From Methanobacteriota archaeon (GTDB taxonomy: Archaea > Thermoplasmatota > Poseidoniia > Poseidoniales > Poseidoniaceae), in NCBI GenBank assembly GCA_002715725.1, contig PAZU01000034.1, positions 1 through 48,474 of the forward strand: a stretch of 48,474 bases of DNA. The letters are read 5' to 3'. Within the stretch, counting starts at the first letter, position 1. The number at the start of each line of letters is the position of its first letter. The position numbers and the translations under genes are program-made. The notes below the pieces were generated by a model. The model was given only the letters and a program-made list of their open reading frames with translations. It made no database searches and was not told the DNA's origin. Below are positions 19,728 to 28,347 of this stretch, piece by piece.

Positions 19728-21177
19728 AGGATTAGGACGTAGACCTCAGGATGGCTTGAGGATATTCGAAGAGGGCTTTAGATCTAACCCTAGATTCTTC
19801 AACCCTGAAGATATTGTCAGAGCAGATCCTATCGAAGATATGTTCATGAGCTCTTCGGCTCTGGATGCATTAAGACGAGCACTGCCTTCAAATGTAGGAT
19901 CTACCGCATGGGGTAATGATTTCCAACGTCGCATGGAAACTGCCCCTAATTGGCAGAGAAAAATTGCTAATGCTATTTCTTCCGTTCCTCTAGGGGGAAT
20001 GTCAGAAGTTCAAAAAGAAGAATACAGAGTTCAAAGAGACTTAGATCCTCGAATAGCTAGAGAAACTGTTGATCCTGGTTACACAGTTACTAAGACATCT
20101 AGGTTTGGATTACCTCAAGTCGCAGAAGATGCCGTTCCTAGTGATCGTACAAAGTTAGGACGTCGAGCACGTATGTTGCAGGCTTCAGGTATAGCGGCTG
20201 GCGATATTATGACGGACGGATTGAGAACTATTTGGTGGTTCTTAAATGCACCTCAAGCTGTGGCAACCTTAGGTTCCTTACAAGGTATGCATATGGGTGA
20301 GAAGCCTTTAACAGATATGATGCCTGATATCCCAGTAGGAAAAGAAAAAACAATTAAATCAAGATTATTACCTACGAGGGGATACAGATTAGCTGCAACT
20401 ATGCCTGCCGTAATAGGAACTTCTATTGCCGTCGGCAATATTGGACGTCAACCAGGATATAAAGCAATTATTCCAAGTGAAGATGATCCTCGTAAGAGTG
20501 ATGCTCCTGCTGCTGAATTACTAAGTAGATACTTCTTAGGACGTTCAGGTAGGCTTCTTCCTTACAGCGAATTTGCAAAAGAAAGACCAGACGTTTCTCC
20601 TGAGGAATACAGACGATATAAAGCTTATACCTTTGACCAAAAGACAGACTTAAATCCTTTCGATGGAGACTTTAATCTTCTAGGTGCTTTAAAAGGTACC
20701 GTAGATGGCATTCAAGGCCCTGAAGTTAACTTTATGGGTAAAAGCATCCCTATAGCAACAGGTGTCTTACCTGCGGTAGCAGCAGCGGTTGGCACAGGCT
20801 ATGGCTTAAGAAGAGGAGGAAAGAGATTGCTTGCACCAAGAGGGGGAATTACAAAACAGCAAGGTGTTCAAAGTCGTCTAGCAGCTAAAGAAGAAGAATT
20901 TGATAAATTAGCTTATAAATTAGGACAATACAAACCTGAGGATAAGTACTTTGAAGGAGCCAAAGGAAAAGCAGATCTAAGAAGAAAGGCTCGCTTACAG
21001 GAAAACATTCCAGAAATGAAAGCAATAAACGAAGCCAGAAAAGCTGCTAACGAAAGAGAAGCCTTCTTATCTGCAGTGCAGTATGGATCTGGAGGATTAG
21101 TAAGCACTGCTGTTCTTGGTCAGGCTTTAGAATCTTTAAGAAGGTCTTTAAAGACACCAGAGGAAGAAAATGTTTAA
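19720..21177 (+). CDS. putative internal virion/membrane protein
   Basis: 485 aa. Polar N-terminal 140 residues, then hydrophobic segments IMTDGLRTIWWFLNAPQAVA, YRLAATMPAVIGTSIAVGNI and IATGVLPAVAAAVGTGYGL, and a very charged coiled-coil-like C-terminus (KEEEFDKLAYKLGQYKPEDK ...). It overlaps both neighbours by 8 nt. Likely a minor structural/ejection protein; no enzymatic motif seen. Confidence 0.65.
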   Translation: MAEGLGRRPQDGLRIFEEGFRSNPRFFNPEDIVRADPIEDMFMSSSALDALRRALPSNVGSTAWGNDFQRRMETAPNWQRKIANAISSVPLGGMSEVQKEEYRVQRDLDPRIARETVDPGYTVTKTSRFGLPQVAEDAVPSDRTKLGRRARMLQASGIAAGDIMTDGLRTIWWFLNAPQAVATLGSLQGMHMGEKPLTDMMPDIPVGKEKTIKSRLLPTRGYRLAATMPAVIGTSIAVGNIGRQPGYKAIIPSEDDPRKSDAPAAELLSRYFLGRSGRLLPYSEFAKERPDVSPEEYRRYKAYTFDQKTDLNPFDGDFNLLGALKGTVDGIQGPEVNFMGKSIPIATGVLPAVAAAVGTGYGLRRGGKRLLAPRGGITKQQGVQSRLAAKEEEFDKLAYKLGQYKPEDKYFEGAKGKADLRRKARLQENIPEMKAINEARKAANEREAFLSAVQYGSGGLVSTAVLGQALESLRRSLKTPEEENV

Positions 21178-21673
21178 CAGAATTAAACCTTTTGCTTCTA
21201 TAAGAAGTGATGACGAAGCTTTGAAGCTGATGATGGGCGATTATGATGCAGAAATGGGAAATACTCTTGCAAGGCAAATGTTGGCTGCTAAATCCAAGAC
21301 AAACATAGCCGAGATAGGTGGTGACGCGAGAACGGATGCAGCAGATAAATTAGCTAGTGGTGCATTTTTTAATTCACTTATTGGAGGTATTGGAACATTA
21401 GCAGGAGCTGGTATTAAAGCATATAACGCTAATCAAGCCAGCAACGTCTACGCTAATAGTGACTATGACTACCCAATGTATGAAGATCCTGCAATTACTG
21501 GAGGTGGTGATGTTTACTCCGAATGGAATACTGATATGGGTGTAAATGACGCCCCTATATACAAAACTTGGAATACCGATTACAGTACTAACCCAAAGTA
21601 TGATCCGTCATCTGATTCCTATAATTCTTTCGGTAATAGGTTTGACCGTTTCTTTAACACAGGTTGGTTTTAA
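21170..21673 (+). CDS. putative virion protein
   Basis: 167 aa. Helical N-terminal half with a Gly-rich hydrophobic segment FFNSLIGGIGTLAGAGIKAY (about residues 64-83), then Tyr/Asp/Asn-rich C-terminal half (DYDYPMYEDPAITGGGDVYS ...). Two near-repeats are visible in the tail: YSEWNTDMG and YKTWNTDYS. Confidence 0.6.
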   Translation: MFNRIKPFASIRSDDEALKLMMGDYDAEMGNTLARQMLAAKSKTNIAEIGGDARTDAADKLASGAFFNSLIGGIGTLAGAGIKAYNANQASNVYANSDYDYPMYEDPAITGGGDVYSEWNTDMGVNDAPIYKTWNTDYSTNPKYDPSSDSYNSFGNRFDRFFNTGWF

Positions 21674-21676
21674 ATA

Positions 21677-22102
21677 ATGGAAATCAAAACAGACCCTAAC
21701 GCAATTTGGACTATCAAGGACTTCGGAAACTACGGAGACGATGGTGGCGACTTCTCTGGACCAAGTATTAATAAGTATGCAATGGAGTTTAATGATGTTA
21801 AAAATTTCAGAAAGGCCAAAGCGAAGGAAATGTCTTTTGCAATAGGTAGTTTGGCAGACGGTCCTGCTCCATTTGATATGAGTGGAGGAAAAGCAGGAAT
21901 AGCAGCAGGTTTAGGACCAATACAATCGGATGCTCAAAAGAATCTACGTTTAGGGGGAGATCTACTTGGAATTAAAGCAGCAGAGGAAGCAGCCCAAATT
22001 CAAGCTGATGCCATTAGAGATGCTGCTAAAAAGCAAGCTAGAGCAGCAAGAAATTCTGCAATCATTGGTGCTGGGGTAACTATTGGCGCTGCGTTGATTT
22101 AA
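21677..22102 (+). CDS. putative virion protein with C-terminal hydrophobic tail
   Basis: 141 aa. A polar N-terminus (MEIKTDPNAIWTIKDFGNYG) leads to an Ala-rich helix (AAEEAAQIQADAIRDAAKKQ) and ends in a hydrophobic Gly/Ala stretch (SAIIGAGVTIGAALI). The pattern resembles tail-anchored or membrane-inserting peptides of ejected proteins. Confidence 0.6.
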   Translation: MEIKTDPNAIWTIKDFGNYGDDGGDFSGPSINKYAMEFNDVKNFRKAKAKEMSFAIGSLADGPAPFDMSGGKAGIAAGLGPIQSDAQKNLRLGGDLLGIKAAEEAAQIQADAIRDAAKKQARAARNSAIIGAGVTIGAALI

Positions 22103-22115
22103 GTTATATTGAAAA

Positions 22116-22132
22116 GCGTATTGGGGATACGC
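22116..22132 (+). promoter_or_regulatory. hairpin presenting a GGGG loop just before a TTG start
   Basis: GCGTAT (22116-22121), loop TGGGG, ATACGC (22127-22132), ending 2 nt before the TTG start at 22135. The loop G-run could be the ribosome-binding sequence, so folding may limit or present it. Confidence 0.4.
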
Positions 22133-22134
22133 AT

Positions 22135-22941
22135 TTGATTACTAAGTTAGAACGTACAGATCAGATTATTGATACATCAGTAAATCATTTCCTTTCAACC
22201 ATGGTTGCATGGTCTGGAGGGAAAGACAGTATGGTTTTGTTACATCTGCTTAGACGTCATGGTATTCGTGTACCTGTCATATTTTTTAGAGAATTATGGC
22301 AACCTTTTAAATATGAGTTTCATGATCAAATTATTAGAGATTGGGGTTTATTGGTTCACACATGGCATCCTTTCGCTACGGCGATGCAACGTAGTGGTGA
22401 TGAATTCGAGGTTCAAAATTATTACAAGATAAACAAGACTGTTTTAACGTGTCCGACAGGTATTACAGAACCTGTAGATGATTTACCTTTTGTGACGGCT
22501 TTAGATATTTTGAATAGACCAACGCAAGACAAATTAGAAGTACCAATATTTAATGCAATATGGATTGGACATAAACGCTGTGATTCAGATCCGATCCTTG
22601 GAGGGGATGCTGGTACCAGGGTGGAAGCAAGGACATTACCTGAAGGGCCTACTTTCTTATATCCATTACGTGATTGGACTCATGACGATGTTTGGCAGTA
22701 CATAGAAAAGTATGATGTTCCTTTTGACGAGAAGCGGTATGAAAAGGTAAACGGCAAATGGAGAGAAAGACCTGAGAAGAGACATAATGCAGACTACGTT
22801 CATGCATCGATTGAATGCGTAGATAATCGAGAAAATGCCCCTAATTTTTTCCGATGCAAAAAACTGAACATGGACACGGAAAATATGGCTCATATGGTTC
22901 CATGGGTTGAACCAGAGAAATTGAGTTATATGCAAGATTGA
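22135..22941 (+). CDS. PP-loop PAPS-reductase-family protein
   Basis: 268 aa. The adenylate-binding PP-loop is clear: MVAWSGGKDSMVLLHLLRRH (about residues 22-41, SGGKDS). Later PLRDWTHDDVWQYIEKYDVP matches the conserved PL.DW...DVW.Y region of the PAPS reductase/DndC superfamily. The catalytic ECGIH tail of assimilatory reductases is absent; instead there is an SIECVDN ... FFRCKK arrangement, so the substrate may not be PAPS. Alternatives are a nucleotide- or base-modifying PP-loop enzyme. It sits as the only enzyme inside the virion-gene block and uses a TTG start behind a hairpin. Confidence 0.8.
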   Translation: MITKLERTDQIIDTSVNHFLSTMVAWSGGKDSMVLLHLLRRHGIRVPVIFFRELWQPFKYEFHDQIIRDWGLLVHTWHPFATAMQRSGDEFEVQNYYKINKTVLTCPTGITEPVDDLPFVTALDILNRPTQDKLEVPIFNAIWIGHKRCDSDPILGGDAGTRVEARTLPEGPTFLYPLRDWTHDDVWQYIEKYDVPFDEKRYEKVNGKWRERPEKRHNADYVHASIECVDNRENAPNFFRCKKLNMDTENMAHMVPWVEPEKLSYMQD

Positions 22942-22996
22942 AACGTCAATTCCTGATAGTCATTAGAATCTAGTTATAGGATTCGTGTGACTAATT

Positions 22997-23857
22997 TTGG
23001 ACGAAAATTTATTTCAGCGATTATTGGCTGCGATCACAGGGGGCAATAAGACGATTGATATTACTGGAGACTACGTTCCGGGTAGTACTCTTAACCCTGT
23101 AACGTCAAGAGGGAATAGGAATCTCCTCCCTGAGATGAATGATTTGCTTGGCAGAAGGAGAACTAATGTATCTATTACCGGAGATCTTGACGCTGCCAAT
23201 AATGCTATTAATAACGCCGTAAAAAACACTAAAACACCAAAAGCTGTTTTTGGAGTCAAAGGGGGTCAGCCAGGACCTATGACTCGCCTAGCTTTTGATA
23301 ATAATTTTCAAAATGCATTAAAAGGAAATCGTTTAATAATAGGAGATGTAAATTTACCCGCAGCACAGAGAGCTGGTATTGGATTTAATTCTGCTACCAA
23401 TAGATTGGTCATGCCTAAGGGGATGAATCAATTAAAGATTCCAAGGATTGGAGGTGTAGGAAAACTAGGAGGAGTATTATTAGTTGCCGATGCGTTAGCC
23501 GAGTTAGCAGATAAAAACGATCCTATGGTCGTCAATTTGGCAGAAGGTAGTGGTAGAGCTGGAGGAGGAATGTTAGGAGCTATTTTAGGTGGTGGTGCCG
23601 CAGGATCAGCGTTTGGTCCCTGGGGAACACTTGCAGGTGGTATTGGAGGTGCTTTCTTAGGTTCAGGACTTGGACAAACTGCTGCTAGAGGATTAGCTGA
23701 AGTTTTACTTCCTGATGGTTATGTGCGTGATTATCGTCAAGGTAGAATGTTAGATGAAATAGCAAGACAAAACGAATTGCAAGCAGCACTGAATGCTAAT
23801 CAAACGGCTGCTAATGTGGCTAATGCATTGATTGAAAGTTCTTTAGCTAGGAGATAA
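22997..23857 (+). CDS. putative ejection protein with glycine-zipper segment
   Basis: 286 aa from TTG. Asn/Gly-rich N-terminal half followed by a long glycine-zipper: GGGMLGAILGGGAAGSAFGP then GGIGGAFLGSGLGQTAARG (about residues 193-237). Such zippers form transmembrane channels or oligomers and are typical of phage internal membrane-penetration proteins. C-terminal helix is Asn/Ala-rich. A GAATC...GATTC hairpin lies at 22966-22984, just upstream. Confidence 0.65.
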   Translation: MDENLFQRLLAAITGGNKTIDITGDYVPGSTLNPVTSRGNRNLLPEMNDLLGRRRTNVSITGDLDAANNAINNAVKNTKTPKAVFGVKGGQPGPMTRLAFDNNFQNALKGNRLIIGDVNLPAAQRAGIGFNSATNRLVMPKGMNQLKIPRIGGVGKLGGVLLVADALAELADKNDPMVVNLAEGSGRAGGGMLGAILGGGAAGSAFGPWGTLAGGIGGAFLGSGLGQTAARGLAEVLLPDGYVRDYRQGRMLDEIARQNELQAALNANQTAANVANALIESSLARR

Positions 23858-23862
23858 CCTGA

Positions 23863-24618
23863 ATGGCTTTTAGAGGAGTTTCTTTTACCCCTAGTGCGGC
23901 TCAACAATACTTAGCAAGTGTTGCTTCTCGTACTGCAAATCCGTCTACCAGAGCTTTGAGCACTATTGCTTCTGGGGAGAAGGCTGTAGATGCAATGTTG
24001 GATGTAGAGAAGAATAATCAGAAATATTCGACCGAGTTAGCGACTAGAGCATTAATGGAAGCAGGAGCTATCGAGCGTCAAAAAATAGCAAGCGAAAACT
24101 CTCTAAAAGAAGCAAAACTTAGAAATAAAAGTACTCTTGCTGACAAACTTACTGCTTTCGGGAATTTCAGAGGTAGTCGTCAATTAGCAACTCCTGCCAT
24201 GATTCCAATGGCTGGAACAAGAACTGATCAAAATAACGCCTTGAAATCGACATTATCAAACATCGACGGATCTGCTAAAAAAATAGACCGTCAGGACAAG
24301 AAGCTTTTAAATAAATTCAAGAAGAACGAATTACTTGAACTGGATACTGATACCCTACTGAATAATATTGACCAGAAACTTATTGGAATCCAAGAACAAC
24401 AAGTGTTAAGTCAACGTCCAGCAATCCAGAAAGTAGAGGAAGATTTAGTAGGCAATCTGGACAAGGGTTTATATGATTTCTTAACTCCAGGTATTGTTAA
24501 TAACAGCAACCTAGGAATCAGTGCATTTAAATCACCAGCACAAATCCTTGCAGAGAAAAACCTAGAAGAACATGTCAAGAGTGGAGGTTGGAACGTCCCT
24601 CTGACAGGTGGTTATTAA
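23863..24618 (+). CDS. putative virion protein, helical
   Basis: 251 aa. An N-terminal helical region (AQQYLASVASRTANPSTRAL; LMEAGAIERQKIASENSLKE) and a Lys-rich middle (SAKKIDRQDKKLLNKFKKNE) suggest an elongated coiled-coil protein. Contiguous with its neighbours in the virion operon. Unrecognised. Confidence 0.6.
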   Translation: MAFRGVSFTPSAAQQYLASVASRTANPSTRALSTIASGEKAVDAMLDVEKNNQKYSTELATRALMEAGAIERQKIASENSLKEAKLRNKSTLADKLTAFGNFRGSRQLATPAMIPMAGTRTDQNNALKSTLSNIDGSAKKIDRQDKKLLNKFKKNELLELDTDTLLNNIDQKLIGIQEQQVLSQRPAIQKVEEDLVGNLDKGLYDFLTPGIVNNSNLGISAFKSPAQILAEKNLEEHVKSGGWNVPLTGGY

Positions 24619-24658
24619 AACAAGTATTATTAATACAGATTGGTAGATTCCTTCGGCA

Positions 24659-25135
24659 ATGTCATTTAAGTTAAATCCAAATAAGCTGTATTCAGAAGAA
24701 CAGTACGCAAGGCTGCTGAATGAAGGAAAAATTTCTAAAGAGGATATAAGAACTCATTTTGACGCCCAAAAAGCGAGGGTTCAATACGCTGACAAACAGA
24801 TAGAGATTCAAAAGTTAGGGCCTACTGCTATAGCGGCTGACAACGCCACCAAGTTTCACGGTCAATTCATGGATTCTGTAAGGGATCAGGAAATTAAAGA
24901 TATAAATACGATGGTGCCAAACCTTCAGAATTTAAAACAACAAGCTTCCCTCTTAGGACCAGGTGCCTTTGACGCGGATGGCAATATAAGTCTTGATACT
25001 AGAAATGCTCAACTTCAAGGATATCAGGATGCACAAAAATATAAAGCATATAAAGAGCAAATTTTAATGCCTCAACTAAACAGGCAGCTAGGGACGGATT
25101 TAGCTGTGGCTCTAGGTTTAATGCTTACTAATTAA
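24659..25135 (+). CDS. putative virion protein, helical
   Basis: 158 aa (MSFKLNPNKLYSEEQYARLL...), charged and helical, with a hydrophobic C-terminal end (DLAVALGLMLTN). Five-base spacing to the next gene. Unrecognised. Confidence 0.6.
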   Translation: MSFKLNPNKLYSEEQYARLLNEGKISKEDIRTHFDAQKARVQYADKQIEIQKLGPTAIAADNATKFHGQFMDSVRDQEIKDINTMVPNLQNLKQQASLLGPGAFDADGNISLDTRNAQLQGYQDAQKYKAYKEQILMPQLNRQLGTDLAVALGLMLTN

Positions 25136-25139
25136 GAAC

Positions 25140-25817
25140 ATGGCACGTTTTGCGGGAGACAATCCTCAACTATCTAATTTAGATTTAGCATTGTCTAATT
25201 CTCCTAAGGATCCTCAAGATCGTTTTGATCCTTATGCTCAGAATGCAAGCACCGTTCAATATGGTGATGTTCAGAGAGCTCCTATACCTTCTCAGAATCC
25301 TAATCAATCTGAGTTTGCTGCTGGGATACAAGCAACGGCTGACAATGGATCTCAGTCGGTAGTGAATGATAATCAATTACCAGAAAATATTCCTACTAAA
25401 AGAATGACAGCCTCAGAAAGGTTGGCTTCTATGTATAAAGCAGCTCGTGAAACAGGAGACAGAACAAGAGCTGAGAATCAACCAAAACAAGAGTCAAGAG
25501 AAACTAGGGAGACTCCAGAATCATCTCGTGCTAATCAAGATTTAGCTGGGGTGAGAGGTGCTATTAACTATTTCGACGAGGCAAGAAATCAAAAGAAAGC
25601 TGAGTTAACAGAAGGTAGCGACAATAAAACACCTGAAAAAGAAGAAGCTGATAATGATAAGCAGAAAGAAGCATTAGAAAGAGCTCAGACTCAAAAAGCA
25701 ACTAAAAAAGAAGAACCTGTTTCAGATCAACCATCTTGGGATAGGAAAAAGAATAAAAACGAAAAAGATGAATTAGAACCTTCTAGTTTCGGCTCTGTTA
25801 TTTTCCAATCTATGTAA
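25140..25817 (+). CDS. disordered charged protein
   Basis: 225 aa, dominated by Glu, Lys, Gln, Asn and Asp; the second half (ETRETPESSRANQDLAG ... EKEEADNDKQKEALERAQTQ) looks intrinsically disordered or coiled-coil. No hydrophobic core. Likely a scaffold-like, linker or internal virion protein by position. Confidence 0.6.
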   Translation: MARFAGDNPQLSNLDLALSNSPKDPQDRFDPYAQNASTVQYGDVQRAPIPSQNPNQSEFAAGIQATADNGSQSVVNDNQLPENIPTKRMTASERLASMYKAARETGDRTRAENQPKQESRETRETPESSRANQDLAGVRGAINYFDEARNQKKAELTEGSDNKTPEKEEADNDKQKEALERAQTQKATKKEEPVSDQPSWDRKKNKNEKDELEPSSFGSVIFQSM

Positions 25818-25857
25818 TTAAAAGGGTTTATCATAGTAGTATCTAGTCTCAATATTC

Positions 25858-26586
25858 ATGTCATCTGTAGCCCAAAATTCAATAACTGGTACAGGCTCTT
25901 CATCTAATAATCAGTCTCTAACTGATTTTTGGAATAATTTCGGAAAGCAAACCCCTGCAAACCCAGCCGTAACTACTGAAGGAAAATTAGTAGAAAAAGG
26001 CATGGGTGGCCTAGTGAATTGGGCTTTGTTAAATCCGACTAATAAAACTATTGGAGGATTTACTTCTGGAAGTTTAATGGGAGCATATAAAAATTACATG
26101 GATATGGGACAAGACCTGACGTATAGAAAGGCTCAATTAGGTCAAAATTTAGACTATGAAAAAGGAATGCAGCAACTTACCACTGGTAACACTGCAATCT
26201 TGATGGGGATGGAAGGAAATATAACTAAAGATTTGACAAAATTAGCTGGCAATATAGGTAGTAGGCAAATAGGGGAGGAAGGAGATCAGGAGCGTAGAAC
26301 TGCTCGAGTTCTTGGAGATGAGTCACGCTTAAGCATGATGGAAGAAGGGTCTCAGAATAGGATGACTCTTGGAGCTCAAGGAATACAAGATCGCTTGGGA
26401 ACAAAGGCAAAAGGAAAAGAAGATAGACTCAGCAGAAGAGAACAAGGGCTTCAAGACAGACTATTAACTCAGACCAAAGGATCAGAAGAACGTAAGACTC
26501 AACGAGATATGTTCAGAGGCCAAAGGCAGATGCGTGCCGATGCCAGAGGTGCTATAAGAGGTGCAGGTGCTAGATTCTTCGGGTGA
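25858..26586 (+). CDS. 11-residue-repeat helical protein
   Basis: 242 aa. Residues 142-218 form seven consecutive 11-residue repeats, each starting with Gly and with Arg at position 5: G-D-Q-E-R, G-D-E-S-R, G-S-Q-N-R, G-I-Q-D-R, G-K-E-D-R, G-L-Q-D-R, G-S-E-E-R. Eleven-residue periodicity fits a straight hendecad coiled coil or a membrane-binding amphipathic helix. The N-terminal 130 residues are Asn/Thr/Gly-rich; the C-terminus is very basic (GQRQMRADARGAIRGAGARF). Probably an internal virion or tail component. Confidence 0.65.
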   Translation: MSSVAQNSITGTGSSSNNQSLTDFWNNFGKQTPANPAVTTEGKLVEKGMGGLVNWALLNPTNKTIGGFTSGSLMGAYKNYMDMGQDLTYRKAQLGQNLDYEKGMQQLTTGNTAILMGMEGNITKDLTKLAGNIGSRQIGEEGDQERRTARVLGDESRLSMMEEGSQNRMTLGAQGIQDRLGTKAKGKEDRLSRREQGLQDRLLTQTKGSEERKTQRDMFRGQRQMRADARGAIRGAGARFFG

Positions 26587-27107
26587 TACAACAAACCATT
26601 GTGAAGGTAGATTTTCCTGAGATTCAATCTTTTTTAACAGCTTTAGATAATGATCGTCGGGAGGCGTTTTTAGCATATGTCGAAAATACTTATTCGATTT
26701 ACGAAATATGGCTGTATGCAAGAGTAATTGGATATGATTTAGGTTTTAATTTATTAGAAAAATGGGTTACAAAGAATTACCCAAAACTTAATCGAAGAGA
26801 AATTCTCCTAGCAGAAACTGTCAAATTAGAAGCGGATGTTGATTTTCTTCGTCAGCAAGTGCAAGCTGACCTAGTTAAACCTGATGCGGCAGCTACTCGT
26901 ATTGCTCATTTATCTAAAGAATTAAGAGGTCATATTGTTGAAACTGAAAAGATGACTAAGAGTACCGACAGAAGAGGATTAATATTGGCGGGTGCTGATA
27001 AAGTAATGCGTGAACTAAGATCAATATTTAAGGGGAATGAGGATGTTATTAACGCTCTCGACCTTGCCTATGAATCCGTATGGGCGGCATTAATAGAAGA
27101 ACGGTAG
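26583..27107 (+). CDS. candidate small terminase subunit
   Basis: 174 aa from GTG, overlapping the previous stop (GTGA). Predominantly helical: an N-terminal helical domain (EIQSFLTALDNDRREAFLAY) and a C-terminal charged coiled-coil region (LAETVKLEADVDFLRQQVQA ... MRELRSIFKGNEDVINALDL). Size, helical make-up and location upstream of the large terminase are what a small terminase subunit would show, but no HTH signature is certain. Confidence 0.45.
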   Translation: MIQQTIVKVDFPEIQSFLTALDNDRREAFLAYVENTYSIYEIWLYARVIGYDLGFNLLEKWVTKNYPKLNRREILLAETVKLEADVDFLRQQVQADLVKPDAAATRIAHLSKELRGHIVETEKMTKSTDRRGLILAGADKVMRELRSIFKGNEDVINALDLAYESVWAALIEER

Positions 27108-27130
27108 TATTCACCTAAACCAACAATTCA

Positions 27131-27412
27131 ATGACTGAGGAAAAAATCAGAGAGATTTTACCAGACGTTTGTTATACCAAAGCAGAAGTAGATATCATGT
27201 TGGCTGATGCTGTAGCAAAAGCAAAAGCAATAGATGAAGCGTCTATGAAACAACATAATCGCAATGCAACGATTATCAGTATGATCCTTGGTTTTACTTG
27301 TTTAGCCTTGTTTTTAGATGGTTTGCTACGTATATTAGGAATCATCCCTCCTTTTCTTGGTTTGGATGTGAATGTGATTGATCAAATTGTTGAGAAGGTA
27401 AAACGTGGCTGA
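27131..27412 (+). CDS. holin-like small membrane protein
   Basis: 93 aa. A charged N-terminal helix (about 50 residues) precedes one or two close hydrophobic segments, ATIISMILGFTCLALFLDGL and ILGIIPPFLGLDV, and a short basic C-terminus (IVEKVKRG). The layout is compatible with a holin or another membrane-tethered phage protein. No endolysin is seen nearby, so a lysis role is unproven. Confidence 0.5.
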   Translation: MTEEKIREILPDVCYTKAEVDIMLADAVAKAKAIDEASMKQHNRNATIISMILGFTCLALFLDGLLRILGIIPPFLGLDVNVIDQIVEKVKRG

Positions 27413-28046
27413 TCTTGATGGCGTCATTGAGTTATTTCCTACTCGTATTTTTAAATTTCGGATAGATCCTCGAATTATTAAGGATGCCGTAAAACATAAG
27501 AAAAAAGGAGGAGAAAACCATACTTTTGATGAAGTTTTTAATCACCCAGAATTCCTCTCTCTACAAGAAGAAGTTCTTAAGAGTGTTACCCCTTATTGCC
27601 CAGGCGGTATCCCTAGATTGCGACATATGCGTTCACAACAAAAACATGATCGCATAGGTGAATGGAAAATTGTTTCTGGTTGGATCAATAATCAATCACC
27701 AGGTCAAGAAGGATTTAAATATCATCCTCACGCAGAATCTTTTATGTCTTGTGTCGTTTATTTAGAAGGAGAAAATATGTCTATCAATTTTAGAGATGAA
27801 GCTAGGCTTGCCCCTGCCGACGAAACTGGTAGAGCATCTTACGACTTACTTATACGTCACCATTGGCACGAGGATGCCACTATCCCCGCCGAAGTAGGAG
27901 ATGTAATATTATTCCCAAGCTACCTACTTCACAAGCCAAATAAGAACGAAACAGACATTGACAGGATTAGTATTGCTTATAATTTAATGCCTACTCGACT
28001 TAATCCTCCAACCACCCCTCCCTGGTCTATAAAATTCGATGTATAG
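27405..28046 (+). CDS. 2OG-Fe(II) oxygenase family protein
   Basis: 213 aa from GTG, overlapping the upstream gene by 8 nt. The double-stranded beta-helix motifs are visible: FKYHPHAESFMSCVVYLEGE (first metal His region), VGDVILFPSYLLHKPNKNE (distal His) and DRISIAYNLMP (Arg binding 2-oxoglutarate). These enzymes couple 2-oxoglutarate decarboxylation to hydroxylation of protein, nucleic acid or small molecules. This belongs to the prolyl-4-hydroxylase-like group common in T4-like cyanophages. The first Asp/Glu of the HxD/E triad is probably in the HAE segment. Substrate unknown. Confidence 0.8.
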   Translation: MADLDGVIELFPTRIFKFRIDPRIIKDAVKHKKKGGENHTFDEVFNHPEFLSLQEEVLKSVTPYCPGGIPRLRHMRSQQKHDRIGEWKIVSGWINNQSPGQEGFKYHPHAESFMSCVVYLEGENMSINFRDEARLAPADETGRASYDLLIRHHWHEDATIPAEVGDVILFPSYLLHKPNKNETDIDRISIAYNLMPTRLNPPTTPPWSIKFDV

Positions 28047-28081
28047 TGAAAAATAAGCAGTAATTAAGTTTATCACTATTT

Positions 28082-28315
28082 ATGAATAGGGAACAACAAA
28101 ATGTTGAGAAGTCAGTACCCATGTACGATCTTCTAGATGCATGCTGTGCCTTGCATGGTGGTCTGGAGCTAGAAAAATTCGAAGATAAAAATTATGCCCT
28201 AAAACATGCGTTGAATAGATTCTTTGGTTATTTGACCCCCGAAGCCAAGGCAGAATTTCAAGATTGGGTTGAAAGAAAGGGCTGGAGGCAGAAAGAAAAA
28301 ATTATTCTTATGTAG
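28082..28315 (+). CDS. hypothetical small protein
   Basis: 77 aa (MNREQQNVEKSVPMYDLLDA...). Helical, with a CCALHGG segment and a Trp-rich C-terminus (EFQDWVERKGWRQKEKI). Lies between the oxygenase and the large terminase gene. Unrecognised. Confidence 0.6.
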   Translation: MNREQQNVEKSVPMYDLLDACCALHGGLELEKFEDKNYALKHALNRFFGYLTPEAKAEFQDWVERKGWRQKEKIILM

Positions 28316-28347
28316 TAGAAATAGTGAATAATGTCTAGACTTGAGGC

